From: an uncultured Pelagibacteraceae bacterium
GTDB lineage: Bacteria > Pseudomonadota > Alphaproteobacteria > Pelagibacterales > Pelagibacteraceae
NCBI GenBank assembly: GCA_902612605.1
Contig: CACMDY010000001.1
Location: 372,001-436,000, forward strand
DNA: 64,000 bases
Direction of reading: 5' to 3'
Shown here: positions 19,901-35,450 of the stretch, piece by piece
Layout of the letters: every line of letters starts with the position of its first letter
Numbering within the stretch: the first letter of the stretch is position 1
Program-made: the position numbers and the translations under genes
The notes under the pieces: model-generated
Told to the model about the DNA's origin: nothing
Databases searched by the model: none
What the model saw: the letters and a program-made list of their open reading frames with translations, nothing else

Positions 19901-21819
19901 TGCCAAATATTACATTACCTGATGGAAAAAAATTAAACTTTGAAAAAAGTATAACAGGCACAGAGGTTGCTGAAAAAATTAGCAAGTCTTTAGGTAAGCA
20001 AGCATTGGTGATAAGCATAAACGGCGAACTTAAAGATTTATACACTGTTATTGATCAAGATTGTTCTATTGAAATATTTACAGCTAAAGATCCTGAGGGT
20101 TTAGAAGTCATTAGACATGACACTGCACATATAATGGCTATGGCCGTTCAAGAACTATACCCAGGCACACAGGTAACAATTGGGCCAGTTATAGAAAATG
20201 GATTTTACTATGATTTTGCAAGAAAAGAGCCTTTTACTAGCGATGATCTAAAAAAGATTGAAAAAAAAATGTCAGAGATAATAGATAAAGATGTAAAAAC
20301 AAGAAAAGAAGTTTGGGAGAGAGATAAAGCAATAAGTCATTTTAAAAAAATTGGAGAAAAATACAAAGCTGAGATAATTGAGAGCATTCCTAAAAACGAA
20401 GAACTTACGGTTTATTATCATGGCGAAACATGGCATGATTTATGTAGAGGTCCTCACTTAGTATCTTCTGGTAAAATAGGTAAAGCTTTTAAACTGACAA
20501 AAGTATCTGGAGCTTATTGGCGTGGTGACTCTAATAATGAAATGCTTCAAAGAATATATGGTACTGGTTGGGCAACTCAAAAAGAATTAGACCTTTATCT
20601 TCAGAGAATTGAGGAAGCAGAAAAAAGAGATCATAGAAAAATTGGAAAAGAGATGGATTTATTTCATTTTAGAGAAGAAAGTCCTGGATCTGTGTTTTGG
20701 CATCAGAAAGGATGGAATTTGTTCCAAAAATTAGTTTCATATATGAGAATGAAACAAGATCACGATGGTTACAAAGAGATAAATACGCCAGAAATACTTG
20801 ATAGATCTTTATGGGAAAAATCTGGCCACTGGGAAAAATTTGGAGCTAATATGTATACTTCAACTACACCAGATGAAAAAGTATTTGCAATCAAACCCAT
20901 GAATTGTCCTGGGTGTGTTCAAGTATTTAATCAAGGACTTAAAAGTTATAGAGACTTACCTTTAAAGATGTCAGAATTTGGAAAAGTTCATAGATATGAA
21001 CCTTCAGGTGCATTGCATGGATTATTACGTGTAAGAGCCTTTACTCAAGATGATGCTCATATTTTTTGTACAGAAGAACAAATTACCGAAGAATGTTTGA
21101 GTGTTACAAATTTAATTTTAGAAATTTATAAAGATCTTGGTTTTGAAGATGTTATTTTAAAATATTCAGATAGACCAGATTTAAGAGTTGGTGACGATAA
21201 AGTTTGGGATAAATCAGAGGCTGCGTTGTTAGAGGCAATTAAAGCGACAAACCTAGAGTATTCAATTAATAAAGGTGAGGGCGCATTTTATGGACCAAAA
21301 ATTGAATTTGTTTTAAGAGATGCAATCGGTAGAGATTGGCAGTGTGGAACCTTGCAAGTAGATTTAAATTTACCAGGTAGATTAGGAGCTTCTTTTGTTG
21401 ATAAAGATGGAACTAAAAAAGTACCTGTGATGTTACACAGAGCATTATTTGGATCTTTAGAAAGGTTCATAGGTATCCTTATAGAGAATTATGCAGGCAA
21501 GCTACCATTTTGGATATCACCTTTACAGGCAGTAGTTATTCCAATCTCTAGTGATTTTGATGAATATGCTAAAAGTGTAGCTAAGGAATTAAAACGGGTT
21601 GGTTTGATTGTCGAGGTGGATCTTAAAAATCACAATTTAAATTATAAAATAAGAGATCATTCTTTAACAAAAGTACCAATGTTATTGATTTGTGGAAAAA
21701 AAGAAGTTGACTCCAACAGTGTAACTATTAGAAGATTGGATTCTAATAAACAAGAAAATATGGCTTTGAAAGAATTTATAAAAAAATACTCCGATCTAAA
21801 TAAAGCCCCTTCAATTTAA
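19900..21819 (+). CDS. thrS: Threonyl-tRNA synthetase
   Basis: TGS domain, editing domain (HDTAHIMAMAVQELYPG), KPMNCPGCVQVF, LHGLLRVRAFTQDDAHIF. Confidence 0.97.
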   Translation: MPNITLPDGKKLNFEKSITGTEVAEKISKSLGKQALVISINGELKDLYTVIDQDCSIEIFTAKDPEGLEVIRHDTAHIMAMAVQELYPGTQVTIGPVIENGFYYDFARKEPFTSDDLKKIEKKMSEIIDKDVKTRKEVWERDKAISHFKKIGEKYKAEIIESIPKNEELTVYYHGETWHDLCRGPHLVSSGKIGKAFKLTKVSGAYWRGDSNNEMLQRIYGTGWATQKELDLYLQRIEEAEKRDHRKIGKEMDLFHFREESPGSVFWHQKGWNLFQKLVSYMRMKQDHDGYKEINTPEILDRSLWEKSGHWEKFGANMYTSTTPDEKVFAIKPMNCPGCVQVFNQGLKSYRDLPLKMSEFGKVHRYEPSGALHGLLRVRAFTQDDAHIFCTEEQITEECLSVTNLILEIYKDLGFEDVILKYSDRPDLRVGDDKVWDKSEAALLEAIKATNLEYSINKGEGAFYGPKIEFVLRDAIGRDWQCGTLQVDLNLPGRLGASFVDKDGTKKVPVMLHRALFGSLERFIGILIENYAGKLPFWISPLQAVVIPISSDFDEYAKSVAKELKRVGLIVEVDLKNHNLNYKIRDHSLTKVPMLLICGKKEVDSNSVTIRRLDSNKQENMALKEFIKKYSDLNKAPSI

Positions 21820-22365
21820 GTGGCAGATTTTAAACAAAATTATTTTCAAAAAAGAACTAAAGCAAGAGGCCCAAGGTCTAACAACAGGATTACATCAAAT
21901 GAAGTTCAAGTTATTGCAAGTGATGGAGAAAATTTAGGAATTTTAAATTTAAATGAAGCTATCAATAAAGCAAAAAATGAAGGTTTAGATTTAATTGAAA
22001 TTGCTCCGAATACAAAACCCCCTGTCTGTAAAATTATGGACATGGGTAAATATAAATACGATGCACAAAAAAAAGCTAACAAAGCAAAAAAAAAACAAAA
22101 GAAAATTGAATTAAAAGAAATAAAATTAAGGCCAGTTACAGAAGTTCATGACTACACTTTCAAAATTAAAAATGCTCAGAAATTTTTGGCAAAAGGTGAT
22201 AAAGTCAAATTTACAATAAGGTTCAAAGGGAGAGAGTTACAACATTCAAACCTTGGCAATGAATTAATGGATAAAATTAAGGCAGATATGGAGACTATTG
22301 GGAGAGTAGAGCTTCAGCCAAAATTTGATGGAAAGCAAATGATTATGGTAATCCAGCCTTTATAA
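21820..22365 (+). CDS. infC: Translation initiation factor IF-3 (GTG start)
   Basis: NNRITSNEVQVIASDGENLGILNLNEAI, DLIEIAPNTKPPVCKIMDMGKYKY; upstream of rpmI-rplT. Confidence 0.96.
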   Translation: MADFKQNYFQKRTKARGPRSNNRITSNEVQVIASDGENLGILNLNEAINKAKNEGLDLIEIAPNTKPPVCKIMDMGKYKYDAQKKANKAKKKQKKIELKEIKLRPVTEVHDYTFKIKNAQKFLAKGDKVKFTIRFKGRELQHSNLGNELMDKIKADMETIGRVELQPKFDGKQMIMVIQPL

Positions 22366-22417
22366 GCCATATTTCTAGTTGTAAATTTAATTTAATATTT
22401 GTATAACCCCGAAAATT

Positions 22418-22624
22418 ATGCCCAAGTTAAAAACAAAAAGTTCAGCTAAAAAAAGATTTAAAATCTCAGCTAAAGGTAAGGTTATTACCCCACAGGCAGG
22501 AAAAAGACACGGCATGATTAAAAGAACGAATTCACAAATTAGAAAACAAAGAGGCACAACTGTTTTATCCAAACAAGATGGTAAGATAGTAAAATCTTAT
22601 ATGCCTTACAGCTTAAGAGGATAA
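22418..22624 (+). CDS. rpmI: 50S ribosomal protein L35
   Basis: [22 protein letters not shown]...GKRHGM; syntenic with infC/rplT. Confidence 0.96.
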   Translation: MPKLKTKSSAKKRFKISAKGKVITPQAGKRHGMIKRTNSQIRKQRGTTVLSKQDGKIVKSYMPYSLRG

Positions 22625-22625
22625 A

Positions 22626-22982
22626 ATGGCAAGAGTTAAAAGAGGAGTTACAAGCAGAGCTAAACATAAAAAAGTTTTAAAAGCTGTTAAAGGTCAGTGG
22701 GGAAGAAGAAAAAATACAATAAGAGTTGCAAGACAAGCAATGGAAAAAGCCATGCAGTATGCTTATAGAGATAGAAGAAATAAAAAAAGGGATTTTAAAT
22801 CACTGTGGATACAAAGAATTAATGCTGGTGTCAGATCCGAAGGCATAACCTATTCAAAGTTTATTAATGGTTTAAGCAAATCAGGAATTAAATTAGATAG
22901 AAAAATTCTTGCAGAAATTGCTTACGACAACCCCGAAGCATTCAAAACTATAGTTAAAAGGGCTCAAGCAGCATTAAATTAA
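22626..22982 (+). CDS. rplT: 50S ribosomal protein L20
   Basis: [51 protein letters not shown]. Confidence 0.97.
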   Translation: MARVKRGVTSRAKHKKVLKAVKGQWGRRKNTIRVARQAMEKAMQYAYRDRRNKKRDFKSLWIQRINAGVRSEGITYSKFINGLSKSGIKLDRKILAEIAYDNPEAFKTIVKRAQAALN

Positions 22983-23025
22983 TCAAGACTATTGTTTTTC
23001 TTCCTTTAACAAATATTCTATTAAA

Positions 23026-24093
23026 ATGTCTGATATTAAAAAAATAAAAGATGATTATATCGATAAGCTTAACACAGAAAATAATATTGAAAAAGTAAAT
23101 AACATCAAATCCGAACTATTCGGAAAAAACGGAATTATATCGAACGAATTTAAAAAATTAGGTTCTATTACTGTAGAGGAAAGAAAAAAATTAGCCTCAG
23201 ATTTAAATAATATTAAAGATGAACTTCAAAATAAAATATCAATCAAAATTCAAGAAATTGAAACTAAAGAAATTAATTTAAAGCTTGAGAAAGAAAAAAT
23301 TGATGTAACTCTTCCAGAAAGAAATATTGAAATTGGTAAAATTCATCCAGTCTCCCAAGTAATAGATGAAATTTCATCTATATTTTCTGAAATAGGATTT
23401 AGTGTTGAGGAAGGCCCAGATGTAGAAAATGAATATAATAATTTTACAGCATTAAATACGCCGGATAACCATCCAGCTAGAGATATGCATGATACTTTTT
23501 ACCTTGATAATAATAAGGAATTACTTTTAAGAACTCACACATCTCCAGTTCAGGTAAGAACTATGCTAAAAGGTAAACCTCCTTTTAAAATTATTGCTCC
23601 GGGAAGAACTTACAGATCAGATAGTGATCAAACACATGCCCCAATGTTTCATCAAGTTGAAGGGCTTCATATAGATAAGAATATAAATATGGGACATTTA
23701 AAAGGATGTTTAAATTATTTTATTAAGGAGTTTTTTGAAGTTGATAAAATTAAAATGAGATTTAGACCAAGTCATTTTCCTTTTACGGAACCTTCAGCAG
23801 AAGTAGATATAGGATATGAAATTAAAAATGGAAAGATAGTAATTGGTGAAGGCAATAAATGGTTAGAAATTTTAGGCTGTGGAATGGTTCATCCAAATGT
23901 TTTAAAAAATGTAAAAGTTAATCCAAGCAAATATCAAGGATATGCCTTTGGAATTGGCATAGACAGACTTGGAATGTTAAAATATGGAATTAATGATTTA
24001 AGAGCCTTTTTTGAGACTGATTATAGATGGTTAAGTCACTTTGGTTTTGATCCATTAGATGTCCCTTCAAATTATAGAGGACTGAGTAGATGA
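23026..24093 (+). CDS. pheS: Phenylalanyl-tRNA synthetase alpha subunit
   Basis: [52 protein letters not shown]. Confidence 0.97.
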   Translation: MSDIKKIKDDYIDKLNTENNIEKVNNIKSELFGKNGIISNEFKKLGSITVEERKKLASDLNNIKDELQNKISIKIQEIETKEINLKLEKEKIDVTLPERNIEIGKIHPVSQVIDEISSIFSEIGFSVEEGPDVENEYNNFTALNTPDNHPARDMHDTFYLDNNKELLLRTHTSPVQVRTMLKGKPPFKIIAPGRTYRSDSDQTHAPMFHQVEGLHIDKNINMGHLKGCLNYFIKEFFEVDKIKMRFRPSHFPFTEPSAEVDIGYEIKNGKIVIGEGNKWLEILGCGMVHPNVLKNVKVNPSKYQGYAFGIGIDRLGMLKYGINDLRAFFETDYRWLSHFGFDPLDVPSNYRGLSR

Positions 24094-26498
24094 AGTTCAC
24101 AGTTGACTGGTTAAAAAACCATCTTGATACAAAGTTTAATAATAATCAAATAATAGATAAATTAACTAATATTGGTCTTGAAGTAGAAAGTTTTGAGAGT
24201 TCTACATCTGAATTAGATACTTTTATTGTTGCAAAAATTACAAATGCCAAAACCCATCCAAATGCAGACAGATTGAAGTTATGTGATGTTGATATAGGTG
24301 GTGACAAAACAATAGAAGTAGTATGTGGAGCCCCAAATGCAAAAAATGGTCTTTTGACAGTTTATGCACCTCCAGGATCTATTATTCCTAAAAATCAGAT
24401 GAAATTATCTGTAAGCAAAATAAGAGGTGTAACATCATATGGAATGCTCTGTTCTGAATCAGAATTGCAATTATCCAATGAAAGCGATGGAATAATGGAA
24501 TTAAAACATAATAAATATGCAAATAAAATTGGAGAAAAATATTTTAAAAACACTTCTGAAAAAGTTATAGATTTGTCAATTACGCCCAATAGACCAGATT
24601 GTTTAGGGGTAAGAGGAATTGCTAGAGATTTATCTGCTGCTGGTGCTGGTAAATTAAAAATTAATAAAAAATCCAATTTAAAATATAGAGGTAATCAAAA
24701 TATAAACGTAACAATAAAAAAAGAAAAAGCTCAAGGATGCACAATATTTGGAAGTTGTTTAATAAAAGGTGTAACAAATAAAGAGAGTCCAAAATGGCTA
24801 AAAGATAAAATTAAATCATTAGGCCAAAAACCAATATCTGCCATAGTCGATATTACTAATTATGTAATGTTTGATTTAAATAGACCATTACACGCTTATG
24901 ATGCAGATAAAATAGATAATGAAATTATTGTTAGAAGTTCATCTAAAGGAGAAAGCTTCGAAGCCTTAGATAACAAAAAATATATTTTAGAAAATGATAT
25001 GTGCGTTATTTCTGATAGATCCGGAGTCCTCGGTCTTGGTGGCATAATTGGTGGAACAAGATCCGGTACAGAATATTCGACTAAAAATATATTATTAGAA
25101 TCGGCTTACTTTTTACCGCGTTCAATAAGAAAAACCTCTAAACAATTAAATATAGATACAGATGCAAAATTTAGATTCGAAAGAGGCATAGATCCTTTAT
25201 CAATTGAAGAAGGATTAATAAAAGCTTCTGAACTAATAAAACAAATTTGCGGAGGTGAAATAAGCAATTTAGATGTAAAAAAAATCGAAAATTATAAAAA
25301 AACAATAATAAATTTTGACCCATTTCTTTTTGAAAAAACAACTGGATTTAATATTGAAAATAAAGAATTAATCAAAATATTAGAAAAGTTAGGTTTTAAT
25401 GTATCTAAGAATAAAAAAATTTTAAAGTTAGTAGTACCTTCTTGGAGACCAGATATAACTCAATCAATTGATATTGTCGAAGAAATAGTAAGAATAAAAG
25501 GCTACGAACATATTAATACTTCAGAACCTGTTAAGACAAGATTAAAGCCTACACTTAATTATTATCAGAAATTATTTCATTTTTTACAAAGATCCGTGGC
25601 ATCAAAAGGTTATTTAGAAACTGTGACTTGGTCGTTTACGGACTCTAAAATTAATCAATTATTTAAAGAAAATGATCAAGAAATACCAATTGTAAATCCA
25701 ATTAGTTCAGATCTAAATGTTTTAAGAAATTCTATTTTCCCAAATTTGATATTTTATTTAAAAAAAAATTTAGATAGAGGATTTAAAGATATTTCTTTAT
25801 TTGAAATTGGTCCGGCGTTTAAAGGAAAAAATCCTGGAGATCAACTGACTGTTATAGGCGCTGTGAAGGCAGGTAAGGTTTCAAGATTATCTTGGAATGA
25901 TAAAGAAAGAAATGTAGACACATTCGATGTAAAAAAAGATGTGATACAAAGTCTTTGTGAAGCAGGAATTTATAAAGATGATATTGTTATAGATGATAAA
26001 ACTCCTTCTTACTATCATCCAGGAAAATCTGGAGGGGTGTACCAAAATAAAAACGAAAAAAATGCTTTAGCATATTTTGGTGAGATACATCCAAACATAA
26101 TAAAAAAATTAGATATAAAAACGGAAAGTTTAGTAATATTTGAAATTTGCCTTGATTACATAAAGGAGTCAAAACAAAAGATAAAAGATTTAAAATCTGA
26201 ATATAAATTTTCTGATTTCCAAAAATCAGATAGAGATTTTGCATTTATAATTAATAAAAATTTTAAATCTCAAGAATTAGTCAATATAATTAAATCTGTT
26301 GATAACAAATTAATTAAGTCAGTAAGAGTATTTGATGTATTTGAAGGAGAAAATATACCAGAGGGAAAAAAATCTATAGCTGTTAATGTAACTATTCAGT
26401 CAGAAGAAAAAACATTAAATGAAAATGACCTGGACAATATTAATAAACTAATTATCTCTTCCGTTGAGTCAAAGTCTGGCGCAAAAATTAGATCCTAA
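24090..26498 (+). CDS. pheT: Phenylalanyl-tRNA synthetase beta subunit
   Basis: tRNA-binding domain [42 protein letters not shown]-terminal anticodon-binding domain. Confidence 0.97.
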   Translation: MKFTVDWLKNHLDTKFNNNQIIDKLTNIGLEVESFESSTSELDTFIVAKITNAKTHPNADRLKLCDVDIGGDKTIEVVCGAPNAKNGLLTVYAPPGSIIPKNQMKLSVSKIRGVTSYGMLCSESELQLSNESDGIMELKHNKYANKIGEKYFKNTSEKVIDLSITPNRPDCLGVRGIARDLSAAGAGKLKINKKSNLKYRGNQNINVTIKKEKAQGCTIFGSCLIKGVTNKESPKWLKDKIKSLGQKPISAIVDITNYVMFDLNRPLHAYDADKIDNEIIVRSSSKGESFEALDNKKYILENDMCVISDRSGVLGLGGIIGGTRSGTEYSTKNILLESAYFLPRSIRKTSKQLNIDTDAKFRFERGIDPLSIEEGLIKASELIKQICGGEISNLDVKKIENYKKTIINFDPFLFEKTTGFNIENKELIKILEKLGFNVSKNKKILKLVVPSWRPDITQSIDIVEEIVRIKGYEHINTSEPVKTRLKPTLNYYQKLFHFLQRSVASKGYLETVTWSFTDSKINQLFKENDQEIPIVNPISSDLNVLRNSIFPNLIFYLKKNLDRGFKDISLFEIGPAFKGKNPGDQLTVIGAVKAGKVSRLSWNDKERNVDTFDVKKDVIQSLCEAGIYKDDIVIDDKTPSYYHPGKSGGVYQNKNEKNALAYFGEIHPNIIKKLDIKTESLVIFEICLDYIKESKQKIKDLKSEYKFSDFQKSDRDFAFIINKNFKSQELVNIIKSVDNKLIKSVRVFDVFEGENIPEGKKSIAVNVTIQSEEKTLNENDLDNINKLIISSVESKSGAKIRS

Positions 26499-26500
26499 AA

Positions 26501-28309
26501 ATGGGTGATAGAATAGACAACATTAGGAATTTTGCAATTATAGCTCATATAGATCATGGGAAATCAACTATAGCTGACAGAATAATTCATAAATGCGGAG
26601 GTTTGAGTGATAGAGAAATGAAATCTCAAGTGCTCGACTCTATGGATATAGAAAGAGAGAGAGGTATAACAATTAAAGCACAAACAGTTAAATTAAATTA
26701 TAAAGCTAAAAATGGGAAAAATTATATTTTAAATATTATAGATACCCCTGGACATGTAGATTTTAGTTACGAAGTTAGTAGAAGCCTTTATGCGTGCGAA
26801 GGTTCAATATTAATTGTAGATAGCACTCAAGGGGTTGAAGCTCAAACACTGGCAAATGTATACCAAGCACTTGATATAAATCATGAGATTATTCCAGTAT
26901 TAAATAAAATTGATCTACCAGCATCTGATCTTGAGAGAACAAATAATCAAATTGAGGATGTTATTGGGATAGATACATCTAATTCTGTTCCTTGTTCTGG
27001 AAAAACTGGACAAGGAATAGATGAAATTCTTGAGCAAATTATTAACTCTTTGCCTGGACCTAAAGGTGAAAAAAATAGCAAATTAAAATGTTTATTAGTT
27101 GATAGCTGGTATGACACGTATCTTGGAGTAGTTATATTAGTGAGAATTATAGATGGAAAACTAAAAAAAAATATGAAAATAAAAATGATGTCTACAAATC
27201 AAGAATATATTGTAGAAAAAGTTGGCGTGTTTACTCCTAAGGCAAAAGATGTGAGTGAACTTAACGCTGGAGAAATAGGTTTTATTACAACTGGTATTAA
27301 AATTTTATCAGAAACTAAAGTTGGAGACACTATATGCGATGCAGAAAATCCTCTCAATGATGCATTACCAGGTTTCAAACCTAGTAAACCAGTAGTTTTT
27401 TGTGGTTTATTTCCTGTAGATAGTTCCGAATATCAAAAATTAAAAGATGGACTTGCTAAATTACAATTAAATGATGCAAGTTTTTCTTACGAAGCAGAAT
27501 CATCTTCTGCCTTAGGACTAGGTTTTAGATGTGGATTTTTAGGTCTTTTGCACCTTGAAATAATCACAGAAAGACTTGAGAGAGAATTTGATATAAATTT
27601 ATTAACTACAACACCTGGTGTTGTTTATAAAGTTCACTTAAATAATGGTGAAATTATCGAACTTCAAAATCCATCAAATTTACCAGATCCTACTTACATA
27701 AAATTTATTGAAGAACCATGGATTAAAGCCACAATTATCACTCCAGACCAATATTTGGGATCGATTATTAAGTTATGTCAAAATAAAAGAGGTATTCAAA
27801 CTAATTTAAGTTATTCAGGAAATCGTGCTGTAATTAATTATGAGATACCTTTAAATGAAGTCGTATTTGATTTTAATGACCGTCTTAAATCTATGACTAG
27901 TGGATATGCTAGTTTTGATTATGAAATTATTGATCACAAAGAAGGAGATCTAGTAAAAATGAATATACTTGTAAACTCAGAACCTGTTGACGCTCTTGCA
28001 ATGATGATACATAAAGATTTTGCTCAAACCACAGGTAGAGAAGTCTGTGAAAAATTAAAAGATTTAATCCCAAGACACAACTTTATGATACCGATTCAAG
28101 CAGCTATTGGTGGTAAAATTATTGCTAGAGAAACTATTAAGGGTTTTAAAAAAGATGTTTTAACAAAAATCCATGGAGGTGGAGCAACAGATAGAAAAAG
28201 AAAGCTGCTAGAAAAGCAGAAAAAAGGTAAAGCTAGAGCCAAGCAATTTGGAAAAGTTGAGATTCCTCAAGAAGCATTCATAGGTGTTTTAAGAATTAAT
28301 AAAGAATGA
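26501..28309 (+). CDS. lepA: Elongation factor 4
   Basis: [38 protein letters not shown]-terminal [39 protein letters not shown]. Confidence 0.98.
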   Translation: MGDRIDNIRNFAIIAHIDHGKSTIADRIIHKCGGLSDREMKSQVLDSMDIERERGITIKAQTVKLNYKAKNGKNYILNIIDTPGHVDFSYEVSRSLYACEGSILIVDSTQGVEAQTLANVYQALDINHEIIPVLNKIDLPASDLERTNNQIEDVIGIDTSNSVPCSGKTGQGIDEILEQIINSLPGPKGEKNSKLKCLLVDSWYDTYLGVVILVRIIDGKLKKNMKIKMMSTNQEYIVEKVGVFTPKAKDVSELNAGEIGFITTGIKILSETKVGDTICDAENPLNDALPGFKPSKPVVFCGLFPVDSSEYQKLKDGLAKLQLNDASFSYEAESSSALGLGFRCGFLGLLHLEIITERLEREFDINLLTTTPGVVYKVHLNNGEIIELQNPSNLPDPTYIKFIEEPWIKATIITPDQYLGSIIKLCQNKRGIQTNLSYSGNRAVINYEIPLNEVVFDFNDRLKSMTSGYASFDYEIIDHKEGDLVKMNILVNSEPVDALAMMIHKDFAQTTGREVCEKLKDLIPRHNFMIPIQAAIGGKIIARETIKGFKKDVLTKIHGGGATDRKRKLLEKQKKGKARAKQFGKVEIPQEAFIGVLRINKE

Positions 28310-29094
28310 CAAAAGAAATTATAATCTTAATTTTATTTTTAACAATTTTGTTTCTAACATATAAAATAAATAAAAAAAAAGTCAGAAATTTATTTTATAA
28401 AAGTAAAATAAAACAAATAGATATATCTGAGCTAGACAAAGTTTTTGATGAGAAATTGATAAGTAAAAATTTAAAAGGCCCAAAAGAAGACACTATAATT
28501 AAAAGTTTTATTATTTCTCCACAAAACAAAATTGTAGGAATGACCTCTGATTATGAAGCATGGATAATATCTGTGTTAAGTAAAAAAAGTAATAATATAT
28601 TTGAATTCGGTACTTGTAGTGGAAAAACTACTTATTTGATGGCACTTAATTCAAATAAAGATGCTAAAATTACATCTTTAACTCTTGGGCCAGACCAAGT
28701 AAAAAATTTAAGTAAAAAAAATATAGATAATAAGATTTCATTTAGAAATATATTAAATGAGAGCATATATGAAAAATTTCTATTTTCTGGAACCGATGTT
28801 GAAAATAAAATTAACATTATTTTTGAAGACTCAACAAAGTTTGATGAGAGTAAATATATAAATAAATTTGATTTAATATTCATAGATGGAGGTCATACTT
28901 ATTCAGTTGTAAAAAATGATACGGAGAAATCATTCAAAATGCTCAACAAAAACGGAATAATTTTATGGCATGATTACGTTCCCGGTAAACAGTCTGCTAA
29001 AAATGTTGTGAATTACTTAAATGAAATTTCCAAAGAGAAAAACATCTTAAATATCAGAAATACATCATTATGTGTATTTAGAAATAGTGATTAA
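28306..29094 (+). CDS. Class I SAM-dependent methyltransferase with N-terminal membrane anchor
   Basis: N-terminal TM segment [16 protein letters not shown], then [19 protein letters not shown] and [26 protein letters not shown]. Confidence 0.8.
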   Translation: MTKEIIILILFLTILFLTYKINKKKVRNLFYKSKIKQIDISELDKVFDEKLISKNLKGPKEDTIIKSFIISPQNKIVGMTSDYEAWIISVLSKKSNNIFEFGTCSGKTTYLMALNSNKDAKITSLTLGPDQVKNLSKKNIDNKISFRNILNESIYEKFLFSGTDVENKINIIFEDSTKFDESKYINKFDLIFIDGGHTYSVVKNDTEKSFKMLNKNGIILWHDYVPGKQSAKNVVNYLNEISKEKNILNIRNTSLCVFRNSD

Positions 29095-29095
29095 A

Positions 29096-29185
29096 GGAGA
29101 GGTGGCCGAGTGGTTGAAGGCGCACGCTTGGAAAGCGTGTATAGGGGAAACTCTATCATGGGTTCGAATCCCATTCTCTCCGCCA
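29096..29185 (+). tRNA. tRNA-Ser (anticodon GGA), CCA encoded
   Basis: GGAGAGGTGGCCGAGTGGTTGAAGGCGCACGCTTGGAAAGCGTGTATAGGGGAAACTCTATCATGGGTTCGAATCCCATTCTCTCCGCCA with long variable arm. Confidence 0.97.
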
Positions 29186-29331
29186 TATTTTTGTTAGAAA
29201 AATGATCTTTTTAACGGGTTTTGTAGAAATAGAAAAAAAATCTAAAAAACATCAAAAAAACGTTGTTATACAACACTAATTTAAGCATTTGCGTCTCTAG
29301 CATTTTTAAATTTTTTGTAAAAATGTTATAA

Positions 29332-31413
<2,082 letters not shown>

Positions 31414-32694
31414 ATGGATTTAAAACAATCTGTCAAGGCAGCATCATTAAATAAGTCAACATATATCAATTTACGATGGATTGGGATTTTAGGTCAATTT
31501 ATAACTATAAACACAGTCAAATTTATTTTTGGTTTTGAGTTCAACTTTATTTTATCTAATCTAATAATTTTTATTGGAGCTTTAAGCAACTTCTACTTAA
31601 TGTTTTTTTATAAAAAACCAGTGCTTTCAAACTCGACTTCTTTTAATTTTTTATCTTTAGATATACTTCAATTGAGTTCTTTACTTTACTTATCTGGGGG
31701 TATTTTAAATCCATTTTCAATATTCCTTTTGATACCAAGTGTATTTGCTGCATCCAATTTAAATATTAAAACAAATATTGCTTTAATTTTAATTACTCTA
31801 GCATCGATTATAATTTTAACTTTTTATCATTATGAATTGCCAAAACCATTGGATGAATATAGTATTAGTTTGTATTATTACTATGCAATTCCTCTTGCAT
31901 TGATAATTGCGTTATTTTTTTTAAATTATTTTGCATTTATTTTTGGACAAGAAACAAATCTTAGGAAAGACGCATTAGATAAAATCCAAGAAGTAATTTC
32001 CAAAGAACACGAACTTGTCTCCCTTGGGGGACAGGCTGCAGCTGCAGCTCATTCATTTGGTACTCCTTTGTCTACAATTAAAATTATTTCCCACGATTTA
32101 TTTGATCAATTTAAAGATAATAATGATGTTAAAAAAGATCTCGAACTATTGATTAGCCAGGTTAATAGGTGTAATGAGATTTTAAAAAAATTAACATTAA
32201 ATCCTACGATAGAAGATGATTTTATTGACAAAAATAAAACGCTTTACGATTATATTAATGAGATAGTTAACTCATTTAAGGAAATTTCTAATAAGAATTT
32301 CAATATTGATAAAGAGCAAGATTCTAACTCATTTGAAATACTAAAATCTGTTGAAATTGTTTATGGTTTGAGGAATTTTATTGGAAATGCAAACAAATTT
32401 TCAAGTGCAAATATCTATATTGCTATCAAAAGCGACAGTCAAAAGACTGAAATAACAATAGAGGATGATGGCCCTGGTATACCAAAAGATATACTTAATA
32501 AGATTGGAGAGCCCTATATTAAGGCACTTAAACCCAAAGATAACAAAAAAACTGGACTAGGTTTAGGGATTTTTATAGGCAAAACATTGTTAGAAAAAAA
32601 TTTTGCCAGAATAACAATTAGAAATTCTGAAACTAGAGGTGGAGCTGAAGTAAATATAGAATGGGAAAATAAAAATTTAAAAAAATTAGTGTAA
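31414..32694 (+). CDS. RegB/PrrB-like membrane sensor histidine kinase
   Basis: Six predicted N-terminal TM segments, H-box [22 protein letters not shown]-box [12 protein letters not shown]...[14 protein letters not shown]. Confidence 0.88.
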   Translation: MDLKQSVKAASLNKSTYINLRWIGILGQFITINTVKFIFGFEFNFILSNLIIFIGALSNFYLMFFYKKPVLSNSTSFNFLSLDILQLSSLLYLSGGILNPFSIFLLIPSVFAASNLNIKTNIALILITLASIIILTFYHYELPKPLDEYSISLYYYYAIPLALIIALFFLNYFAFIFGQETNLRKDALDKIQEVISKEHELVSLGGQAAAAAHSFGTPLSTIKIISHDLFDQFKDNNDVKKDLELLISQVNRCNEILKKLTLNPTIEDDFIDKNKTLYDYINEIVNSFKEISNKNFNIDKEQDSNSFEILKSVEIVYGLRNFIGNANKFSSANIYIAIKSDSQKTEITIEDDGPGIPKDILNKIGEPYIKALKPKDNKKTGLGLGIFIGKTLLEKNFARITIRNSETRGGAEVNIEWENKNLKKLV

Positions 32695-34476
32695 TTTTTT
32701 ATTATTTTCAAACAATCCACTAAGCTGATCAATCATTACATCACCTAATTCTTGAACATCAGCAATTTTTATAGCTTTTTTGTAATATCTCGAAACATCG
32801 TGGCCTATACCTATAGCAAGAATTTCGATATCACTTTTGTTTTCAATCGATTTTACAGTTTGCTTTAGATGTTTTTCTAAAAAATCACCCGAGTTAACAG
32901 ATAATGTTGAATCATCAACTGGAGCTCCATCGGAAATAACCATAAGAATTTTTCTTTCTTCTTTTCTTTTCTTAAGTCTATTGAAAGCCCAAGTAATAGC
33001 TTCACCATCAATATTTTCTTTAAGCAGACCTTCTTTAAGCATTAGGCCTAAATTTTTTTTTGATTGTCTCCAGTGAGTATCTGCAGATTTATAAATTATA
33101 TGTCTTAAATCATTCAAACGTCCTGGATTTTTTAATTTTCCAAGTTTATTCCACTTTTCTCTGCTCTTACCGCCCTTCCAATTTTTTGTTGTAAAACCAA
33201 GAATTTCTACTTTGACTGAACATCTTTCTAGTGTTCTAGACAATATATCAGCACAAAGGGCTGCAATAGTAATTGGCCTCCCTCTCATTGATCCAGAATT
33301 ATCTATAAGTAAAGTCACAACTGTATCTTTAAATTCTAAATCTTTCTCTTTTTTAAAAGAAAGAGAATTATATGGATCAATAATTATTCTTGGTAATTTT
33401 GAACTATCTAATAAACCCTCTTCAAGATCAAATTCCCAAGACCTATTTTGTTTTGCAAGTAACTGTCTTTGTAATTTATTTGCAAGTTTTGTAATTATGT
33501 CTTGGAAACTAGTTAGCTGTTGGTCTAAATTTTTTCTTAATTTAGAAATTTCCTCTGAGTTTTCCAATGTTTCTGCTTTTGCTGTCTCATCAAATTCTGA
33601 AGTATATATTTTATATTCTTTATTACTTATTCCTAAATTTTTTTTCTGAACAATATTTTCTATCTCATTATTTTCAGCATCATCATTTCCCAGTTGTTCA
33701 TCAAGTCTAAATTCATTCATTTCGTCAGAACTATCAACACCTTCATTTATACTGTCTTCCTCTTCTCTTTCCTGAGATTCTCCACTATCTGTTTTTTGGT
33801 CATCTTTTGAATTATTATTATCTTGCTCATCTTCTTTCTGCTCTTCTTTTTTATTTTCTTCTTCGGATTCGAAAATTTCCATGTTCTGAAGAATTTCTGA
33901 TATTTTAGAATTATATATTTCTTGATTCTCTGCATTTTCTTTTAAAAAGTTTATGTGTTTATCTAAAGATTTTTCAAAATCATCTTTCCAGTATGATAAA
34001 ATTTTTTTAGCACTTTCAGATAAACTTACGTTCATTAGTTTATTAAGCATGTAATATTCAAAAGCTTCAGAAACGTTAGATTCTTCTTTCTTTTTTATAT
34101 TTTCAGATTTTGCCGTACTTATCTTATTGTTGTATTTGGTCATTAAATTTTTAGAAATTCCCTTCATCATTTGTGACCCTAAAAGTTCATATCTTATTTT
34201 TTCAGAAATTTTATACAGTGTATGGCAAGTAGTTGTTTTTGGGATATTTTGTTCCAAAGTGGAATTATCAGAAAATTTTCTTTTTAATGCCTCTGAATCT
34301 GCCTCGGCTCTTAATTTAATAAAGTTTTCTTTATCTTTTAAATTATCAAATTTAGAAATATTAAATTCTTTTAAATTTTTTTTGTCTTTTAATTGATATG
34401 TTTCACCTGAAATGGCTTTAATTGTTGAGTTTAAAGCTTGTTTAAATTGCTCTTTTATAAGATCATCTTTGTTCAT
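32686..34476 (-). CDS. cobT: CobT-like cobaltochelatase subunit (VWA domain)
   Basis: Acidic central region, [44 protein letters not shown]; adjacent to cobS-like gene. Confidence 0.9.
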   Translation of the reverse strand: MNKDDLIKEQFKQALNSTIKAISGETYQLKDKKNLKEFNISKFDNLKDKENFIKLRAEADSEALKRKFSDNSTLEQNIPKTTTCHTLYKISEKIRYELLGSQMMKGISKNLMTKYNNKISTAKSENIKKKEESNVSEAFEYYMLNKLMNVSLSESAKKILSYWKDDFEKSLDKHINFLKENAENQEIYNSKISEILQNMEIFESEEENKKEEQKEDEQDNNNSKDDQKTDSGESQEREEEDSINEGVDSSDEMNEFRLDEQLGNDDAENNEIENIVQKKNLGISNKEYKIYTSEFDETAKAETLENSEEISKLRKNLDQQLTSFQDIITKLANKLQRQLLAKQNRSWEFDLEEGLLDSSKLPRIIIDPYNSLSFKKEKDLEFKDTVVTLLIDNSGSMRGRPITIAALCADILSRTLERCSVKVEILGFTTKNWKGGKSREKWNKLGKLKNPGRLNDLRHIIYKSADTHWRQSKKNLGLMLKEGLLKENIDGEAITWAFNRLKKRKEERKILMVISDGAPVDDSTLSVNSGDFLEKHLKQTVKSIENKSDIEILAIGIGHDVSRYYKKAIKIADVQELGDVMIDQLSGLFENNKKLH

Positions 34477-35450
34477 TAAACCTGAATATTTATCATCGAC
34501 TCTGGCAATTCTTCACCAAAACATCTTTGATAGTATTCTGCGATTGTATTCTTTTCTACATCATCACATTTATTTAAAAAAGTTACTCTGAACGCATAGC
34601 CCACATCTTTAAATATTTCAGAATTTTCTGCCCAATGTAGTACTGTTCTAGGGCTCATAACCGTTGAAATATCTCCAGCCATAAAGCCTTTTCTTGTAAG
34701 TGTTGCAACTTTTATCATGTTTGCAACTCTCTCTTTACCTTTATTATTATCTAGAGATTTATTTTTTCCTAAAATAATTTCCATTTCTTTTTCCAAAGCT
34801 AAATAATTTAAGGTTGTTACAATGTTCCATCTATCCATTTGTCCCTGGTTTATTTGTTGTGTTCCATGATAGAGTCCAGTCGTATCTCCTAAACCAACAG
34901 TATTTGAAGTTGCAAATAATCTGAAATATTTATTTTGTTTAATGACCTTATTCTTATCTAATAAAGTAAAATTTCCTTCAGCTTCCAAAACTCTTTGAAT
35001 TACAAACATAACATCTGGTCTACCGGCATCATATTCATCAAATACTAAAGCAACTGGATTTTGTATTGACCAAGGAAGAATTCCCTCCTTGAATTCTGTA
35101 ACTTGTTTTCCATCTTTGATTACAATTGAGTCTTTACCAATTAAATCTATTCTACTAACATGACTATCTAAGTTAATTCTAATACAAGGCCAGTTTAATC
35201 TAGCTGCAATTTGTTCTATATGTGTGGATTTACCTGTTCCATGATAACCTTGTACAAGAACTCTTTTATTAAAAGAAAATCCAGAGAGAATTGCTAAAGT
35301 TGTGTCTTTATCAAATTTATAAGTTTTATCTATATCTGGCACATAATCAGTTTTTTTGGAAAATGCGTCCACTTCCATATCAGAATCAATACCGAATGTT
35401 TGTTTAATCGATAATTTAATATCTGGGGTCTGTTCAATATTTGTTGTCAA
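34476..35450 (-). CDS. cobS: CobS-like cobaltochelatase subunit (MoxR-type AAA+ ATPase)
   Basis: Walker [41 protein letters not shown]; Walker [24 protein letters not shown]. Confidence 0.92.
   Translation of the reverse strand: MTTNIEQTPDIKLSIKQTFGIDSDMEVDAFSKKTDYVPDIDKTYKFDKDTTLAILSGFSFNKRVLVQGYHGTGKSTHIEQIAARLNWPCIRINLDSHVSRIDLIGKDSIVIKDGKQVTEFKEGILPWSIQNPVALVFDEYDAGRPDVMFVIQRVLEAEGNFTLLDKNKVIKQNKYFRLFATSNTVGLGDTTGLYHGTQQINQGQMDRWNIVTTLNYLALEKEMEIILGKNKSLDNNKGKERVANMIKVATLTRKGFMAGDISTVMSPRTVLHWAENSEIFKDVGYAFRVTFLNKCDDVEKNTIAEYYQRCFGEELPESMINIQV

Noticed and set aside
33212-33649. 145-aa plus-strand ORF antisense to cobT
   Set aside because: No recognisable domain and lies wholly within a conserved gene on the other strand.
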